This document shows positions 36,067 to 46,491 of a stretch of 64,000 nt of DNA, piece by piece. Source of the DNA: an uncultured Bacteroidota bacterium (lineage in GTDB: Bacteria; Bacteroidota; Bacteroidia; Chitinophagales; Chitinophagaceae); the NCBI GenBank assembly GCA_903837525.1, contig CAILUU010000030.1:62001-126000 (forward strand), read 5' to 3'. The position numbers and the translations under genes were made by a program. The first letter of the stretch is position 1; each line of letters opens with the position of its first letter. The notes under the pieces were generated by a model. The model did not search any database and was not told the origin of the DNA. It worked only from the letters and a program-made list of their open reading frames with translations.

Positions 36067-36651
36067 ATGTATGCGTATTTGCAAGGAAAATTTAGTTACA
36101 AAAGCCCAGCACAGGTTTATATTGATGTACATGGTGTAGGTTATGAGGTAAATATTAGCCTAACTACCTATAGTTCTATTCAAAATATAACCGAAGGCAA
36201 GCTTTTTACGTACCTACAAATAAAGGAAGATGGACATACATTATATGGCTTTTTTGAAAAAGAGGAAAAAGAGATGTTTGTGCTTTTAATTGGGGTTTCG
36301 GGTATTGGAGCTGCAACTGCAAGATTGATGTTGTCTAACCTAATACCTGCCGAAATTGTAAAAGCAATTCAACAGGGTAATATAAAGTTGATTGAAAGTG
36401 TAAAAGGTATTGGTAAAAAAACGGCAGAACGCTTAGTCTTGGAATTAAAAGACAAAGTAAGTAAACATCCCAGTATTACCGATATCGTATTGCCGCAAGG
36501 CAATAGACTACAACAAGATGCGTTAAATGCTTTAATAGCATTAGGTATCAATAAAAATCAAGCAGAACAATCCATCCAAAAAGTTATCCTTGCAGAACCA
36601 TCAGTAACTCATTTAGAAGACTTAATAAAAAAAGCATTAAAAGCAATTTGA
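36067..36651 (+). CDS. ruvA: Holliday junction branch migration protein RuvA
   Basis: RuvA binds four-way DNA junctions and loads the RuvB motor in recombination repair. From ATG 36067 (MYAYLQGKFSYKSPAQVYID) it has 194 residues, with the OB-fold domain I, the HhH domain II (VSGIGAATARLMLSNL, then KGIGKKTAERLVLELKDK) and the RuvB-binding domain III at the C terminus (LNALIALGINKNQAEQ). The open frame extends 11 codons upstream without family support. sprA follows 29 bp downstream, the same gene order known from other Bacteroidota. Confidence 0.95.
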   Translation: MYAYLQGKFSYKSPAQVYIDVHGVGYEVNISLTTYSSIQNITEGKLFTYLQIKEDGHTLYGFFEKEEKEMFVLLIGVSGIGAATARLMLSNLIPAEIVKAIQQGNIKLIESVKGIGKKTAERLVLELKDKVSKHPSITDIVLPQGNRLQQDALNALIALGINKNQAEQSIQKVILAEPSVTHLEDLIKKALKAI

Positions 36652-36680
36652 TAGAAATTCTACGTTAATAGATTTACCGG

Positions 36681-39600
36681 ATGAGGCTTATCAGAAAAAA
36701 ATTATTGGAACTAAAGTGCACAGTTATAGTTTTTAGTATAGCGTTAATGCTAAATAGTAACTATGCTTTTGCTAAAAATTTAGAGACTAATTATATTCCC
36801 TATACTATTGACACCATTGTGCCTAATAATGGCATACCATTGCCTTATCCCATTAGCGATAGAAGAGGCGATGCCTTTTCAACTAATAAAAAAAACCCCT
36901 TAGATTTAAAAAATCCCAGCAATTATACTGATTCTGTGGTGTACGACTCTAAAACAAAGCGCTACATTGTTTACGAAAAAATTGGCAACAAATACTATCG
37001 TACACCAACATCCTATAGTTTTGATGAGTATTGGAAAATGCGTAATCGCCAAAGCGAAAACGAATATTTTAAAGAAAGAAGTAATACACTTAGCATACTT
37101 AATAGAGGTAAAGTAAAACCAAAGTTAAAAATTGGAGATAATTTATTTAATAGATTATTTGGAAATGGTAAAATAACTATTGTACCCCAAGGTAATGTAG
37201 ATATTACTGCCGGCTATCAAGGACAAAATATTAAAAACCCAACCTTACCAGAACGAGCAAGAAAAAATGGAGGGTTTGATTTTGATATGAATGCTCAGCT
37301 AAATGTAAATGCAGATATTGGCGGCAAACTAAAATTTCCTATTAATTATAATACGCTTGCCAACTTTGGACAAGATAATCAGTTAAAATTAGATTACACC
37401 GGTTTAGATGATGAAATAGTGAAGCGCTTTGAAGCTGGAAATGTAAACTTTCCTAGTCGTAGTACTTTAATACCCGGTGCACAACAATTGTTTGGAATAA
37501 AAACACAACTACAGTTTGGGAAATTATTTTTAACCACTGTGCTTGCCAATCAAAAATCGCAACGCCAAACGCAACAATTACAAGGGAGCTCCTCTGTACA
37601 ACCTTTTGAAATAAAGGCAGATGAATACGAAGAAAATAGACACTTTTTATTAGCTCAATACTTTAGAAAAAACTATAGTAAAGTAATGAGTAATTTACCT
37701 GCCGTTACTGCTCCTACACAAATTTTGAGAATGGAGGTATGGGTTACTAATCGTAATGGTACTACTACAGAAACGAGAGATGTTGTGGGCTTAATGGATT
37801 TAGGCGAATCGCAATTAGGGGTTAACCCACCTAACCCTACAAACCCTAATAATTTTGCAAACCCGTTGTATGCTCAAATAAAAGCAAATAGCAGCAACAG
37901 AAATTCTAGCTTAGTATTTAATAATTTAGTTAGTCTTGGTTTACAACCTGTACAAGATTTTGAAAAAACATTTGCTCGAAAATTAGATTCTACGCAATAT
38001 ACCTTTAATAGGCAAGTAGGTTTTATTTCATTAAGTCAACCCTTACAAACCGATGAGGTTTTAGGCGTAGCCTATCAATATTCATTCAACGGGAAAATAT
38101 TTCAGGTAGGAGAATTTTCTCAAGACTTACCACCAGATAGTAACAGTGCTAACCAACAAGTATTGTTTTTAAAATTGTTAAAAGCTACCTCTCAACGTCC
38201 AACGTTACCTATATGGAGTTTAATGATGAAGAATGTTTACTCTATTGGTTATGGATCTTTAACACCGCAAGATTTTAAATTAGATGTACTCTACCAAGAG
38301 CCAGGCTTAGGATGGAAAAGATATGTACCCTTTGGAGATAAAAATGGAGGGTTTCCAATAATTTCGTTAATTAATTTAGACCGATTAAATAACCAGCTAG
38401 ATCCACAACCCGATGGTGTTTTTGATTATGTTGAAAATTTTACCGTTTTTTCGCAATTTAGCCGTGTAATGTTTCCAGTACTTGAACCATTTGGTAGAGA
38501 TTTGGCCTTAGGTGTATATACTAATCCAGCCTTAACTACTATAAAAGACACCCTCTATTACGCCTTGTACGATAGTATAAAAGTAATTGCTCAAACGTTT
38601 CCCAATCTTAATCGATTTGTATTGAAAGGTAGTGCAAAAGTATCAGGATCAGCAGATATAAATATTGGCTACAATGTTCCTCGAGGGTCTGTTACGGTAA
38701 CAGCAGGGGGAAGGCAATTAATAGAAGGTATTGATTATGACATTAACTACGATTTAGGAACTATAAAAATCACTAACTCGGCCATTATAAATGCAGGCAT
38801 ACCTGTACAAGTAAATTCCGAAAATAATGCCTCGTTTGGTTTAATACAACGAGGTTATATGGGATTACGATTTGATTACATAGCAAAAAACACCTTAAAA
38901 GAGCAGCTATCCATTGGCGGTACATTAGTACGCTTAAGCGAACGGCCATTTTTTAGTAAGGTAAATTATAACGAAGATCCTATACGAAATACCATGTACG
39001 GGTTAGATGTTAACTACCGTAAAGAAGTACCAAGAGTAACTAAGTTATTGGATAAATTACCTTTTTATAAAACAACAGCACCTTCTAACTTAAATGTATT
39101 TGCCGAAGGGGCCTATCTAAAACCTGGCCATGCACCACAAATTGGTAGAGGTAGTAACGGGGTTATTTATATTGATGATTTTGAAGGCACACAAGCAGGA
39201 TTAGATTTAAAATTTCCTCCAATAAGTTGGGCTTTGGCATCTACACCACAAGGGGCAACAGATAGAAACGGAACTATTCTTTTCCCCGAAGCAGCCTTAA
39301 ACGATGATATAACTGCAGGAAAAAATAGAGCAAAAATTGCTTGGTATCAGGTAGAGCCTGTATTACAACAATACAAAGGGGCTAATAACCCATTTTCTAA
39401 TAATGCTCCGGAATTAAGCGACCCAAGAGTACGTCAAGTTTACCAAAAAGAAATTTTCCCTCAACGTACTACAGGGTTTGGCGAAAGTCAGTTAATAACG
39501 TTCGACTTATCCTATTACCCTACCGAAAAAGGAGCATACAATTATGAAGACGCTAGCTCTGAATTAACTGCCTCAGGTAAATTAACTAAGCCCAAAACAA

Positions 39601-42600
39601 AATGGGGTGGTTTAATGCGTAACATAGATCAACCCGATTTTGAAACCGCAAATATTGAGTTTATTGAGTTTTGGGTACAAGATCCCTTTATTCTTAAGCC
39701 AGCATCTACCGGAGGTAAATTATACTTTAATTTAGGTAATATTTCTGAAGATGTTTTGAGAGATGGAAAACGTTTTTATGAAAACGGCTTACCCTCTCCA
39801 AACTTACCAGCACCAACCGAAGAAAGTAATTGGGCAAGAGTGCCCCGTAACCCTATACAAGTTACCAATGCGTTTAGTAACGACCCTAATGATAGAGCAT
39901 TTCAAGATATTGGATTTGATGGATTAAATGATACGGCAGAAGCTAGAAAAAGAGCTGTTTATTTAAATAATTTACAAACCAATTTTGGTGCAAATTCTCC
40001 TCTTTATTTAGCGGCTAAAGCTGATCCCAGCAACGATAACTTTCATAACTACCGTGGCGATGATTACGACCAACAAGGCTTAGGTATTTTAGGTAGGTAT
40101 AAAAAATTCAATAACACCGAAGGGAATTCACCCATTGCTGGCAATAGTAACATTATAGCTGCTGCAACACAGTATCCAGATGCTGAAGATTTAAATAGAG
40201 ATAATACACTTAATCAAACAGAAGAGTATTTTCAATATATAGTAGATATTAAGCCGGCAGCACAAATGAATATTGGTAGCAACTATATTATAGATAAAAA
40301 ACCAGTAATAGTAAACTTAGCTAACGGAACACAACGTACAGAAACTTGGTATCAATTTAGAATACCCATAAATGAGTATGACAGAAAAATTGGTAATATA
40401 CCCGATTTTAAATCTATTCGTTTTATGCGAATGTTTATGACCGATTTTGAAGATAGTGTAACCTTACGTTTTGCAGAGTTACAATTAACACGTAATGTTT
40501 GGCGTACATTTAAATATAAAATTGATACAACGGGACAAACAACCTTACAAACTCCGGGGATTACTAATTTTAGTGTAGGTGCTGTAAATATTGAAGAAAA
40601 TGATAAAAAAGCACCGTTGCCTTACCGTACACCAAAAGATATTGAACGCCAACAAACACAAAGCAATAATGGCGTAAACTTGTTATTGAATGAGCAAAGT
40701 ATGAGTTTATCAATTTGCAATTTGCCTAAAGGCGATGCTAGAGGTGTATTTCAAACATTTGGTAATAGAGATTTAAGGCAGTATCGCAAATTAAATATGT
40801 ACATACATGCGGAAAAAAAGAATGCACTACTTAACTTAAATAACAAAGATTTAACTGCAGTAATACGAATAGGAACCGATTTTATTAATAACTATTATGA
40901 GATAAGAATACCCATTAATCTTACCAAATTAGATGCAGCCACCTCTATTCCCGGTGGCGTAAATAGTAATGAATATAACGACTCGTTATGGAGCCCTGCA
41001 AATTCGTTGGAGTTAGATTTGCAAAGTTTGGTAAAATTAAAACAAGATAGAAATTTAGCTTCGCCCAACTTATTACAAATATTTAGAAAAGCTCAAACTA
41101 ACGGACAAGTATACTCTATATTAGGTAACCCTAATTTAGCCGAAGTAAGAGGAATACTAATTGGAGTAGAAAATACCAATGCCACAACTCCAAATGCATG
41201 TGCCGATGTTTGGGTAAATGAGTTGCGTTTATCTAGTTTAGATGAAGAAGGAGGTTGGGCAGCACTAGGCAGGGTTGATTTAACCTTGGCCGACCTTGGT
41301 ACACTAACCTTATCGGGTAATGCACATAGTAAAGGGTTTGGTACATTAGAACAAAGAGTGAGTGATAGGTATAGAGATAATTTTTTACAATTTGATGCAA
41401 CAGCTACGTTAGAGTTGGGTAAATTATTACCAAAAAAAGCAGCGTTATCCATACCGGTAACGGCAAGTTATTCTCAAACAGTAAGTACACCAGAGTACGA
41501 CCCTTATGATGGAGATGTAAAATTAAAAGACAAATTAAAAGCAGCACAAAAAGATAGAAGAGATTCTATTAAGAACGATGCCATAGATTTTACTGCTACA
41601 AAAACACTAAATTTCACTAATGTTCGTAAAAATAGAACAAGTACAAAAAAGCCTAAAATTTATGATATCTCAAATTTAGATGTTAGCTACTCTTATATAA
41701 ACACCCTACGACATAATCCATTAATTGAACGAGATGAGGTAACAAGGCATAGAGGAGGATTAGGCTATAGTTTTGCCCCTCAGCCAAAATCGCTTGAGCC
41801 GTTTAAAAAATTATTTAGAAAAACAAAAACCAAGTGGTTTGATTTATTAAAAGATTTTAACTTTAATCCCATTCCATCGCAGTTAAGCTTTAGGGCTGAT
41901 GTGCAACGTCAATTTGGAGCAATACGCCCACGCAGTGTAGGCGCATCAAAATATTCAATACCAGAAACCTACGATAAATATTTTACGTTTCAACGAGATT
42001 ATGTAATGCGATGGGATTTAACAAAATCAATCAATTTTGATTTTACGGCAACCAATAATTCAAGAATAGATGAGCCAGCAGGAAGATTAGATACCAAGGC
42101 AAAAAAAGATACGGTACGAAAAAACTTTTTAACTGGAGGTAGAAATACAATTTATAACCAAAGTGCAAACTTTACGTATGCTTTGCCAACAGCTAAATTT
42201 CCTTTGTTAGATTGGACAAGTGCTAACGTAAATTATAGAACAACCTACCGTTGGATAGGTGCTTCAAGATTAGCGGTAGAGTTAGGTAATATTTTAGAAA
42301 ATGGGCAGCAAAAAGAGGCCACAGCTCAATTTGACTTTACACGTTTGTATTCAAAATCTAAATGGCTTCGCCAATTAGATGCACCAAGTAATATAGAGGA
42401 TAGAGAAAAATGGAGAAATAGAATTACAAAAGTAAAAGATAGCGTTACGTTAAAAAGTGGTAAAAAAGTTTTACGCACTCGTAAAATTGTGGATAGAACA
42501 GCTTTACCTTATATTGGTGGTTTTAGTAAGTTTTTTGGTAAGCTATTAACAAGTATAAAACAAGCTAATTTCTCTATTTCGGAAAACGCAAATACTCGTT

Positions 42601-43988
42601 TGCCAGGTTATATAGATAGTACACAATTTGTGGGGCAAAATTTTAAAAGTATGGCCCCAGGGTTTGACTTTATTTTTGGTGGCCAACCCGATACTGGTTG
42701 GTTAAATAGGGCTGCAACAAAAAATTTAATTACAAAAGACACAACATTTAACTCGTTATTTGTACAAAACTTCGATCAAACAATGACTCTATCTGCTCAG
42801 CTAGAGCCAATAAGGGATTTAATTATTAATGTAAATCTTCGTAAAACATTTAATAAAAATTATAGCGAAACATTTAGGTATGCAGATACAAGTGGAGGAT
42901 CTAACTACAGGTTTGGTCATTTAAATCCTTATGCTGGTGGCGGTTTTGATGTTACGTATATTTCGTTTAAAACATTGTTTGGAAAGTATGATCCTAATAA
43001 AGTTTCTGAAACCTTTAAAAAGTTTCAAGATTATAGATTGGTTTTATCTCAACGATTAGGAGCAAAAAACCCTTACTCAACAACAGGTCCAACGGGTACC
43101 GATGGTTATAAATATGGTTATGGTAGATATGCTACGGATGTATTAATACCGTCTTTTATTGCGGCGTATAGTGGTCAAGATCCTAATCAGATTGCCTTAA
43201 TAGATCAAAATAATCCAAAAATAAAATCAAATCCGTTTAAAGCAATATTACCAAAGCCCAATTGGAAAATAGATTACAATGGCTTAAGCAAAATAAAAGG
43301 ATTGGATAAAATATTTACCAACTTTACCTTATCGCATGGGTACACCGGCAATTTAAGTATGAACGGGTTTTCATCTGCCTTATTGTATCAAGATGTTTCT
43401 CAATTTGGTTACCCTTCTTTTTACGATACAACATCTAAAAACTTTATACCTTATTTTCTTGTACCAAATATTAGTTTAGGAGAGCAGTTTCAACCATTGA
43501 TAGGTATAGACATGCAGTTTACCAATCAACTACAAGCTAAGTTTGAATATGCTAAAACAAGGCAATTAAGTTTAAGTTTAATTGATTTTCAGTTAAGCGA
43601 AACACGTAGTACAGAAATTAGTATAGGTGCTGGATACAGAAAAAGAGGATTGCGTTTACCTTTTAATATTCCATGGCCTAAATTTTTACAGCCCAAAGAT
43701 GCTGTTGGCAAAGAAAAAAGTAAATTAGAAAATGAAATTAATTTTAGATTAGATTTTAAAATTAGAGACAATGTAGTAGCCAATAGTAGATTAGATCAGG
43801 ACAATAATTTTGCTACCTCTGGTAGTAAAGAAATAACCATATCACCAAGTATTGATTATACACTTAGCAATAGAGTGTTGGTTAAATTATATTTCGATCA
43901 ACGTAGGGTAACACCATACATATCCTCTAGTGCACCAATAACCAATACAAGGGCAGGGGTACAGGTAAGAATTTCGTTGGCAGAGTAA
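36681..43988 (+). CDS. sprA: T9SS outer-membrane translocon protein SprA/Sov
   Basis: Very large protein (2435 residues) that forms the outer-membrane translocon of the type IX secretion system; in Flavobacterium it is a 36-strand barrel needed for secretion and gliding. An N-terminal signal region (about 1-32, TVIVFSIALMLNSNYAFA) is followed by repeated beta-strand-rich segments and family-typical stretches such as YIDDFEGTQAGLDLK, ADVWVNELRLSSLDEEGGWA and the closing RAGVQVRISLAE. Length and gene order (after ruvA) both agree with SprA. It probably supports export of proteins such as the T9SS-tagged subtilase in this window. A terminator follows. Confidence 0.95.
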   Translation: MRLIRKKLLELKCTVIVFSIALMLNSNYAFAKNLETNYIPYTIDTIVPNNGIPLPYPISDRRGDAFSTNKKNPLDLKNPSNYTDSVVYDSKTKRYIVYEKIGNKYYRTPTSYSFDEYWKMRNRQSENEYFKERSNTLSILNRGKVKPKLKIGDNLFNRLFGNGKITIVPQGNVDITAGYQGQNIKNPTLPERARKNGGFDFDMNAQLNVNADIGGKLKFPINYNTLANFGQDNQLKLDYTGLDDEIVKRFEAGNVNFPSRSTLIPGAQQLFGIKTQLQFGKLFLTTVLANQKSQRQTQQLQGSSSVQPFEIKADEYEENRHFLLAQYFRKNYSKVMSNLPAVTAPTQILRMEVWVTNRNGTTTETRDVVGLMDLGESQLGVNPPNPTNPNNFANPLYAQIKANSSNRNSSLVFNNLVSLGLQPVQDFEKTFARKLDSTQYTFNRQVGFISLSQPLQTDEVLGVAYQYSFNGKIFQVGEFSQDLPPDSNSANQQVLFLKLLKATSQRPTLPIWSLMMKNVYSIGYGSLTPQDFKLDVLYQEPGLGWKRYVPFGDKNGGFPIISLINLDRLNNQLDPQPDGVFDYVENFTVFSQFSRVMFPVLEPFGRDLALGVYTNPALTTIKDTLYYALYDSIKVIAQTFPNLNRFVLKGSAKVSGSADINIGYNVPRGSVTVTAGGRQLIEGIDYDINYDLGTIKITNSAIINAGIPVQVNSENNASFGLIQRGYMGLRFDYIAKNTLKEQLSIGGTLVRLSERPFFSKVNYNEDPIRNTMYGLDVNYRKEVPRVTKLLDKLPFYKTTAPSNLNVFAEGAYLKPGHAPQIGRGSNGVIYIDDFEGTQAGLDLKFPPISWALASTPQGATDRNGTILFPEAALNDDITAGKNRAKIAWYQVEPVLQQYKGANNPFSNNAPELSDPRVRQVYQKEIFPQRTTGFGESQLITFDLSYYPTEKGAYNYEDASSELTASGKLTKPKTKWGGLMRNIDQPDFETANIEFIEFWVQDPFILKPASTGGKLYFNLGNISEDVLRDGKRFYENGLPSPNLPAPTEESNWARVPRNPIQVTNAFSNDPNDRAFQDIGFDGLNDTAEARKRAVYLNNLQTNFGANSPLYLAAKADPSNDNFHNYRGDDYDQQGLGILGRYKKFNNTEGNSPIAGNSNIIAAATQYPDAEDLNRDNTLNQTEEYFQYIVDIKPAAQMNIGSNYIIDKKPVIVNLANGTQRTETWYQFRIPINEYDRKIGNIPDFKSIRFMRMFMTDFEDSVTLRFAELQLTRNVWRTFKYKIDTTGQTTLQTPGITNFSVGAVNIEENDKKAPLPYRTPKDIERQQTQSNNGVNLLLNEQSMSLSICNLPKGDARGVFQTFGNRDLRQYRKLNMYIHAEKKNALLNLNNKDLTAVIRIGTDFINNYYEIRIPINLTKLDAATSIPGGVNSNEYNDSLWSPANSLELDLQSLVKLKQDRNLASPNLLQIFRKAQTNGQVYSILGNPNLAEVRGILIGVENTNATTPNACADVWVNELRLSSLDEEGGWAALGRVDLTLADLGTLTLSGNAHSKGFGTLEQRVSDRYRDNFLQFDATATLELGKLLPKKAALSIPVTASYSQTVSTPEYDPYDGDVKLKDKLKAAQKDRRDSIKNDAIDFTATKTLNFTNVRKNRTSTKKPKIYDISNLDVSYSYINTLRHNPLIERDEVTRHRGGLGYSFAPQPKSLEPFKKLFRKTKTKWFDLLKDFNFNPIPSQLSFRADVQRQFGAIRPRSVGASKYSIPETYDKYFTFQRDYVMRWDLTKSINFDFTATNNSRIDEPAGRLDTKAKKDTVRKNFLTGGRNTIYNQSANFTYALPTAKFPLLDWTSANVNYRTTYRWIGASRLAVELGNILENGQQKEATAQFDFTRLYSKSKWLRQLDAPSNIEDREKWRNRITKVKDSVTLKSGKKVLRTRKIVDRTALPYIGGFSKFFGKLLTSIKQANFSISENANTRLPGYIDSTQFVGQNFKSMAPGFDFIFGGQPDTGWLNRAATKNLITKDTTFNSLFVQNFDQTMTLSAQLEPIRDLIINVNLRKTFNKNYSETFRYADTSGGSNYRFGHLNPYAGGGFDVTYISFKTLFGKYDPNKVSETFKKFQDYRLVLSQRLGAKNPYSTTGPTGTDGYKYGYGRYATDVLIPSFIAAYSGQDPNQIALIDQNNPKIKSNPFKAILPKPNWKIDYNGLSKIKGLDKIFTNFTLSHGYTGNLSMNGFSSALLYQDVSQFGYPSFYDTTSKNFIPYFLVPNISLGEQFQPLIGIDMQFTNQLQAKFEYAKTRQLSLSLIDFQLSETRSTEISIGAGYRKRGLRLPFNIPWPKFLQPKDAVGKEKSKLENEINFRLDFKIRDNVVANSRLDQDNNFATSGSKEITISPSIDYTLSNRVLVKLYFDQRRVTPYISSSAPITNTRAGVQVRISLAE

Positions 43989-44012
43989 ATATGTTTTACC
44001 ACTTAAATAATT

Positions 44013-44042
44013 AATCCCTGCATTTTTGTGGGGATTTTTTTG
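44013..44042 (+). terminator. intrinsic terminator after sprA
   Basis: AATCCC (44013-44018) pairs with GGGATT (44031-44036) with a 12-nt loop, followed directly by a T-run. It lies 25 bp after the sprA stop. Confidence 0.75.
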
Positions 44043-44048
44043 AGAGTT

Positions 44049-44283
44049 TTTTTGCCGTTGTGGCTAGCCTAGAGTTAGCAGTTGTTGTGTATCGAAGGGC
44101 AAGTAAAGTGTATTGGCTTACCAACAACAGTGTGGAATGGGGAAAAATAAAAAAATTAATATAATCGATTGTGGATTTTGTTATGTTCAAAGTATGAGTA
44201 TAGGAGTTAGCAACTAGTATGCGATGTTGTTGGTAAAGCTTGGCTGCAAAGGCTAACGGCTCATACACCAACAACGGCAAAAA
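44049..44283. mobile_element. MITE-like or BIME-like palindromic element
   Basis: Perfect 13-bp terminal inverted repeats TTTTTGCCGTTGT (44049-44061) and ACAACGGCAAAAA (44271-44283) bound a 235-bp stretch without a gene. Inside are two oppositely oriented copies of an about 50-bp hairpin unit: 44081-44128, starting GTTGTTG and ending CCAACAAC, and 44226-44275 with the same ends. Each unit can fold on itself and the two can pair with each other. No clear target-site duplication is visible. Either a non-autonomous transposon remnant or a pair of REP-type repeats. Confidence 0.55.
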
Positions 44284-44394
44284 GGGGGTTTGGCTTGCCC
44301 ACTGATGGTGGAGATTTTTTTTATTGGTTTTATTGTTTGCTAGGTGGTTTCTAATTCTCCCCTTTTTTACCGATTTTTGCATAAATAAGTTTAC

Positions 44395-45813
44395 ATGCTA
44401 ATAGGCGAAGCAAAAAATATGGTATTAGATTGTTTGCACCAATTTAAAAAAATTGTAGGCGATAATTTTGTATTTGTAGATGAAGAAACGTTGAATAATT
44501 ATGCACATGACGAAACAGAAAATTTACATTTTTTACCGGATACCGTACTTAAACCAAAAACTACCGAAGAGATAAGTGCCATACTGAAAATTTGTAACGA
44601 ATATAAAATACCCGTTACCCCAAGAGGCGCTGGTACAGGATTAAGTGGTGGCGCATTGCCTAATTTGGGTGGTGTATTATTAAGTACCGAACGATTAAAT
44701 AGCATACTAAATATTGATGAAAGAAATCTACAGGTAATTGTAGAGCCGGGCGTAATAACCGAGGTGTTGCAAAATGCAGTTAAAGAAAAAGGATTGTTTT
44801 ATCCGCCCGACCCAAGTAGCCGGGGTAGTTGTTTTATTGGTGGAAATATTGCTGAAAATAGTGGAGGCCCTAAAGCTGTGAAATACGGAGTTGTAAAAGA
44901 TTATGTGTTGAATTTAGAAGTAGTATTACCAACTGGCGAGATAATTTGGACTGGTGCAAACGTGTTAAAAAATAGTACAGGCTATAATTTAACACAACTT
45001 ATGGTAGGTAGCGAGGGTACGTTGGGTATTGTTACTAAAATTGTTTTAAAATTATTGCCACATCCCAAATACGATTTACTGATGTTGGTACCTTTTAATA
45101 ATTTAGAAAAAGCTGGAGAAGCAGTGAGTGCCATTTTTAGGGCAGGCTTTACACCAAGTGCCTTAGAGTTAGTAGAAATTGATGCATTGAAGATTACCAG
45201 CAAAATGTTAGGCGGTAATACAGTAGTACCTGTTACCGATGAAATGGAAGCTCATTTAATAATTGAGGTAGATGGAAATAATTTGGAAGTACTTATGAGT
45301 GAAATGGAAGCCATTGGGGAGCTGCTTACAAAATTTGATTGTGGCGAAATTTTCTTTGCCGATGATGCACAACAAAAAGCAGCGTTATGGATTTTGCGTA
45401 GGAGGGCAGCAGAGGCTGTAAAGCTTGATGGCTTTACCATTGAAGAAGATACCGTAGTGCCAAGGGCAGAGTTACCTGCATTAATAAAGGGCGTAAAACT
45501 ATTAGGCGAACAATATAATTTTAAAGCGGTTTGCTATGGCCATGCTGGTGATGGTAATTTACATATTCGTATAAAAAAAGAAGGGTGTATTTATAGTTTA
45601 AATAACCCAGAAATAATACCAGCTTTAAAAGCATTGTTTGAATTAGTAAAAAAGCTGGGCGGCACTATAAGTGGCGAACATGGTATTGGTTTAATACAAA
45701 AAGAATATATGCCCGTACTATTTAATGAAACTACATTCAATCTTATGAGGGGTATTAAAAAAACATTTGACCCAAATGGAATTTTAAATAAAGGCAAAAT
45801 TTTTGATGCTTAA
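44395..45813 (+). CDS. FAD-linked oxidase, GlcD-like (glycolate/D-lactate dehydrogenase family)
   Basis: FAD-dependent 2-hydroxyacid dehydrogenase of 472 residues in the GlcD/VAO family. The PCMH-type FAD domain has VTPRGAGTGLSGGALP, YPPDPSSRGSCFIGGNIAENSGG and MVGSEGTLGIVTK. The C-terminal cap has CYGHAGDGNLHIRI and ISGEHGIGLIQKEYM with conserved histidines. Glycolate, D-lactate or another 2-hydroxyacid is the likely substrate; no glcE/glcF partners are adjacent. It starts just after the palindromic element. Confidence 0.88.
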   Translation: MLIGEAKNMVLDCLHQFKKIVGDNFVFVDEETLNNYAHDETENLHFLPDTVLKPKTTEEISAILKICNEYKIPVTPRGAGTGLSGGALPNLGGVLLSTERLNSILNIDERNLQVIVEPGVITEVLQNAVKEKGLFYPPDPSSRGSCFIGGNIAENSGGPKAVKYGVVKDYVLNLEVVLPTGEIIWTGANVLKNSTGYNLTQLMVGSEGTLGIVTKIVLKLLPHPKYDLLMLVPFNNLEKAGEAVSAIFRAGFTPSALELVEIDALKITSKMLGGNTVVPVTDEMEAHLIIEVDGNNLEVLMSEMEAIGELLTKFDCGEIFFADDAQQKAALWILRRRAAEAVKLDGFTIEEDTVVPRAELPALIKGVKLLGEQYNFKAVCYGHAGDGNLHIRIKKEGCIYSLNNPEIIPALKALFELVKKLGGTISGEHGIGLIQKEYMPVLFNETTFNLMRGIKKTFDPNGILNKGKIFDA

Positions 45814-45818
45814 CTTTG
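45811..45818 (+). promoter_or_regulatory. -7 box TAACTTTG overlapping the stop of the oxidase gene
   Basis: TAACTTTG matches TAnnTTTG; its first three bases are the stop codon of the upstream gene. It would give a 5' leader of about 37 nt for the gene at 45862. No good -33 TTTG is seen. Confidence 0.4.
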
Positions 45819-45861
45819 TATTTTAATTTAAACTACTCCCTTAAATAAATAGCTAATAAAA

Positions 45862-46485
45862 ATGAAAAAAATAATTTTAGTCATAGTGCTTTTAAGTACT
45901 ATCAATGTTGCTTTTTGTCAAAACAAAGAAGAAGATATTGAAGAAAAAAAAGGTGTATTTAAAAAAGAAAATGTATTTACAGGGGGCAGTGCTACCGTTT
46001 CTTTTTTTAATGGGCAAACTATTTTAGGGGTTAATCCTTATCTTGGATATAGTATAAATAAGTTTATTGATGTAGCCTTAGTTGCCAATTTTACGTATTC
46101 TGGCGAAAGAGATTTTTCGGGTGCAAAATACCGTCAATTTGTTTATGGGCCTGGGGCTTTTGTACGTATTTTTCCAGTAAAAATGATTTTTTTGCAAGCA
46201 GGTGGAGAGTATAATTTTAATTCTTTAAAATTTATTCCTCCTGCCAATACTGGCGGTACAACCGAAAAATTTAAACTTGAATCCAGTAGTTTTTTAGTTG
46301 GAGGCGGATTTTCAAGTGACCGTACCGGACCAAGAAGTTTTTTTTACTATTTCTCTATTGTGCTTGATCTTTCAAAAACCGAAAACTCTCCGTATACCGA
46401 AGTGTTGCAAGATGGTTCTATACGCGCCATACCTATTATTAGAGCAGGTATTCAACTACCTTTATTTCAAGGCAAAAGAGACTAA
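45862..46485 (+). CDS. probable outer-membrane beta-barrel protein
   Basis: The 207-residue protein has a signal peptide (about 1-19, IILVIVLLSTINVAFCQ) and alternating hydrophobic/aromatic strands typical of small barrels (ATVSFFNGQTILGVNPYLGY, VALVANFTYSG, FLQAGGEYNFNSLKF). It ends in a strand with IRAGIQLPLF. I do not recognise a specific family. The stop is 6 bp from the convergent LOG gene. The role is unknown; structural or adhesion roles are possible. Confidence 0.65.
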   Translation: MKKIILVIVLLSTINVAFCQNKEEDIEEKKGVFKKENVFTGGSATVSFFNGQTILGVNPYLGYSINKFIDVALVANFTYSGERDFSGAKYRQFVYGPGAFVRIFPVKMIFLQAGGEYNFNSLKFIPPANTGGTTEKFKLESSSFLVGGGFSSDRTGPRSFFYYFSIVLDLSKTENSPYTEVLQDGSIRAIPIIRAGIQLPLFQGKRD

Positions 46486-46491
46486 GGTTGG

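Larger units (their letters stand above)
43989..44394. other. 406-bp intergenic stretch with terminator and MITE-like element
   Basis: Between sprA and the FAD-linked oxidase gene there is no convincing gene. It holds the sprA terminator, a 235-bp element bounded by 13-bp inverted repeats (44049-44283), and the upstream region of the next gene with a TTTG box at 44376-44379. A 123-codon open frame on the minus strand covers the element and is judged spurious. Confidence 0.6.

Noticed and set aside
41093-41452. A 119-codon minus-strand frame inside sprA
   Set aside because: Shadow of a long, clearly conserved gene.
44011-44382. A 123-codon open frame on the minus strand between sprA and the FAD-linked oxidase gene
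   Set aside because: It runs through the sprA terminator and the palindromic MITE-like element, has no recognisable domain and is best explained by the repeat sequence.
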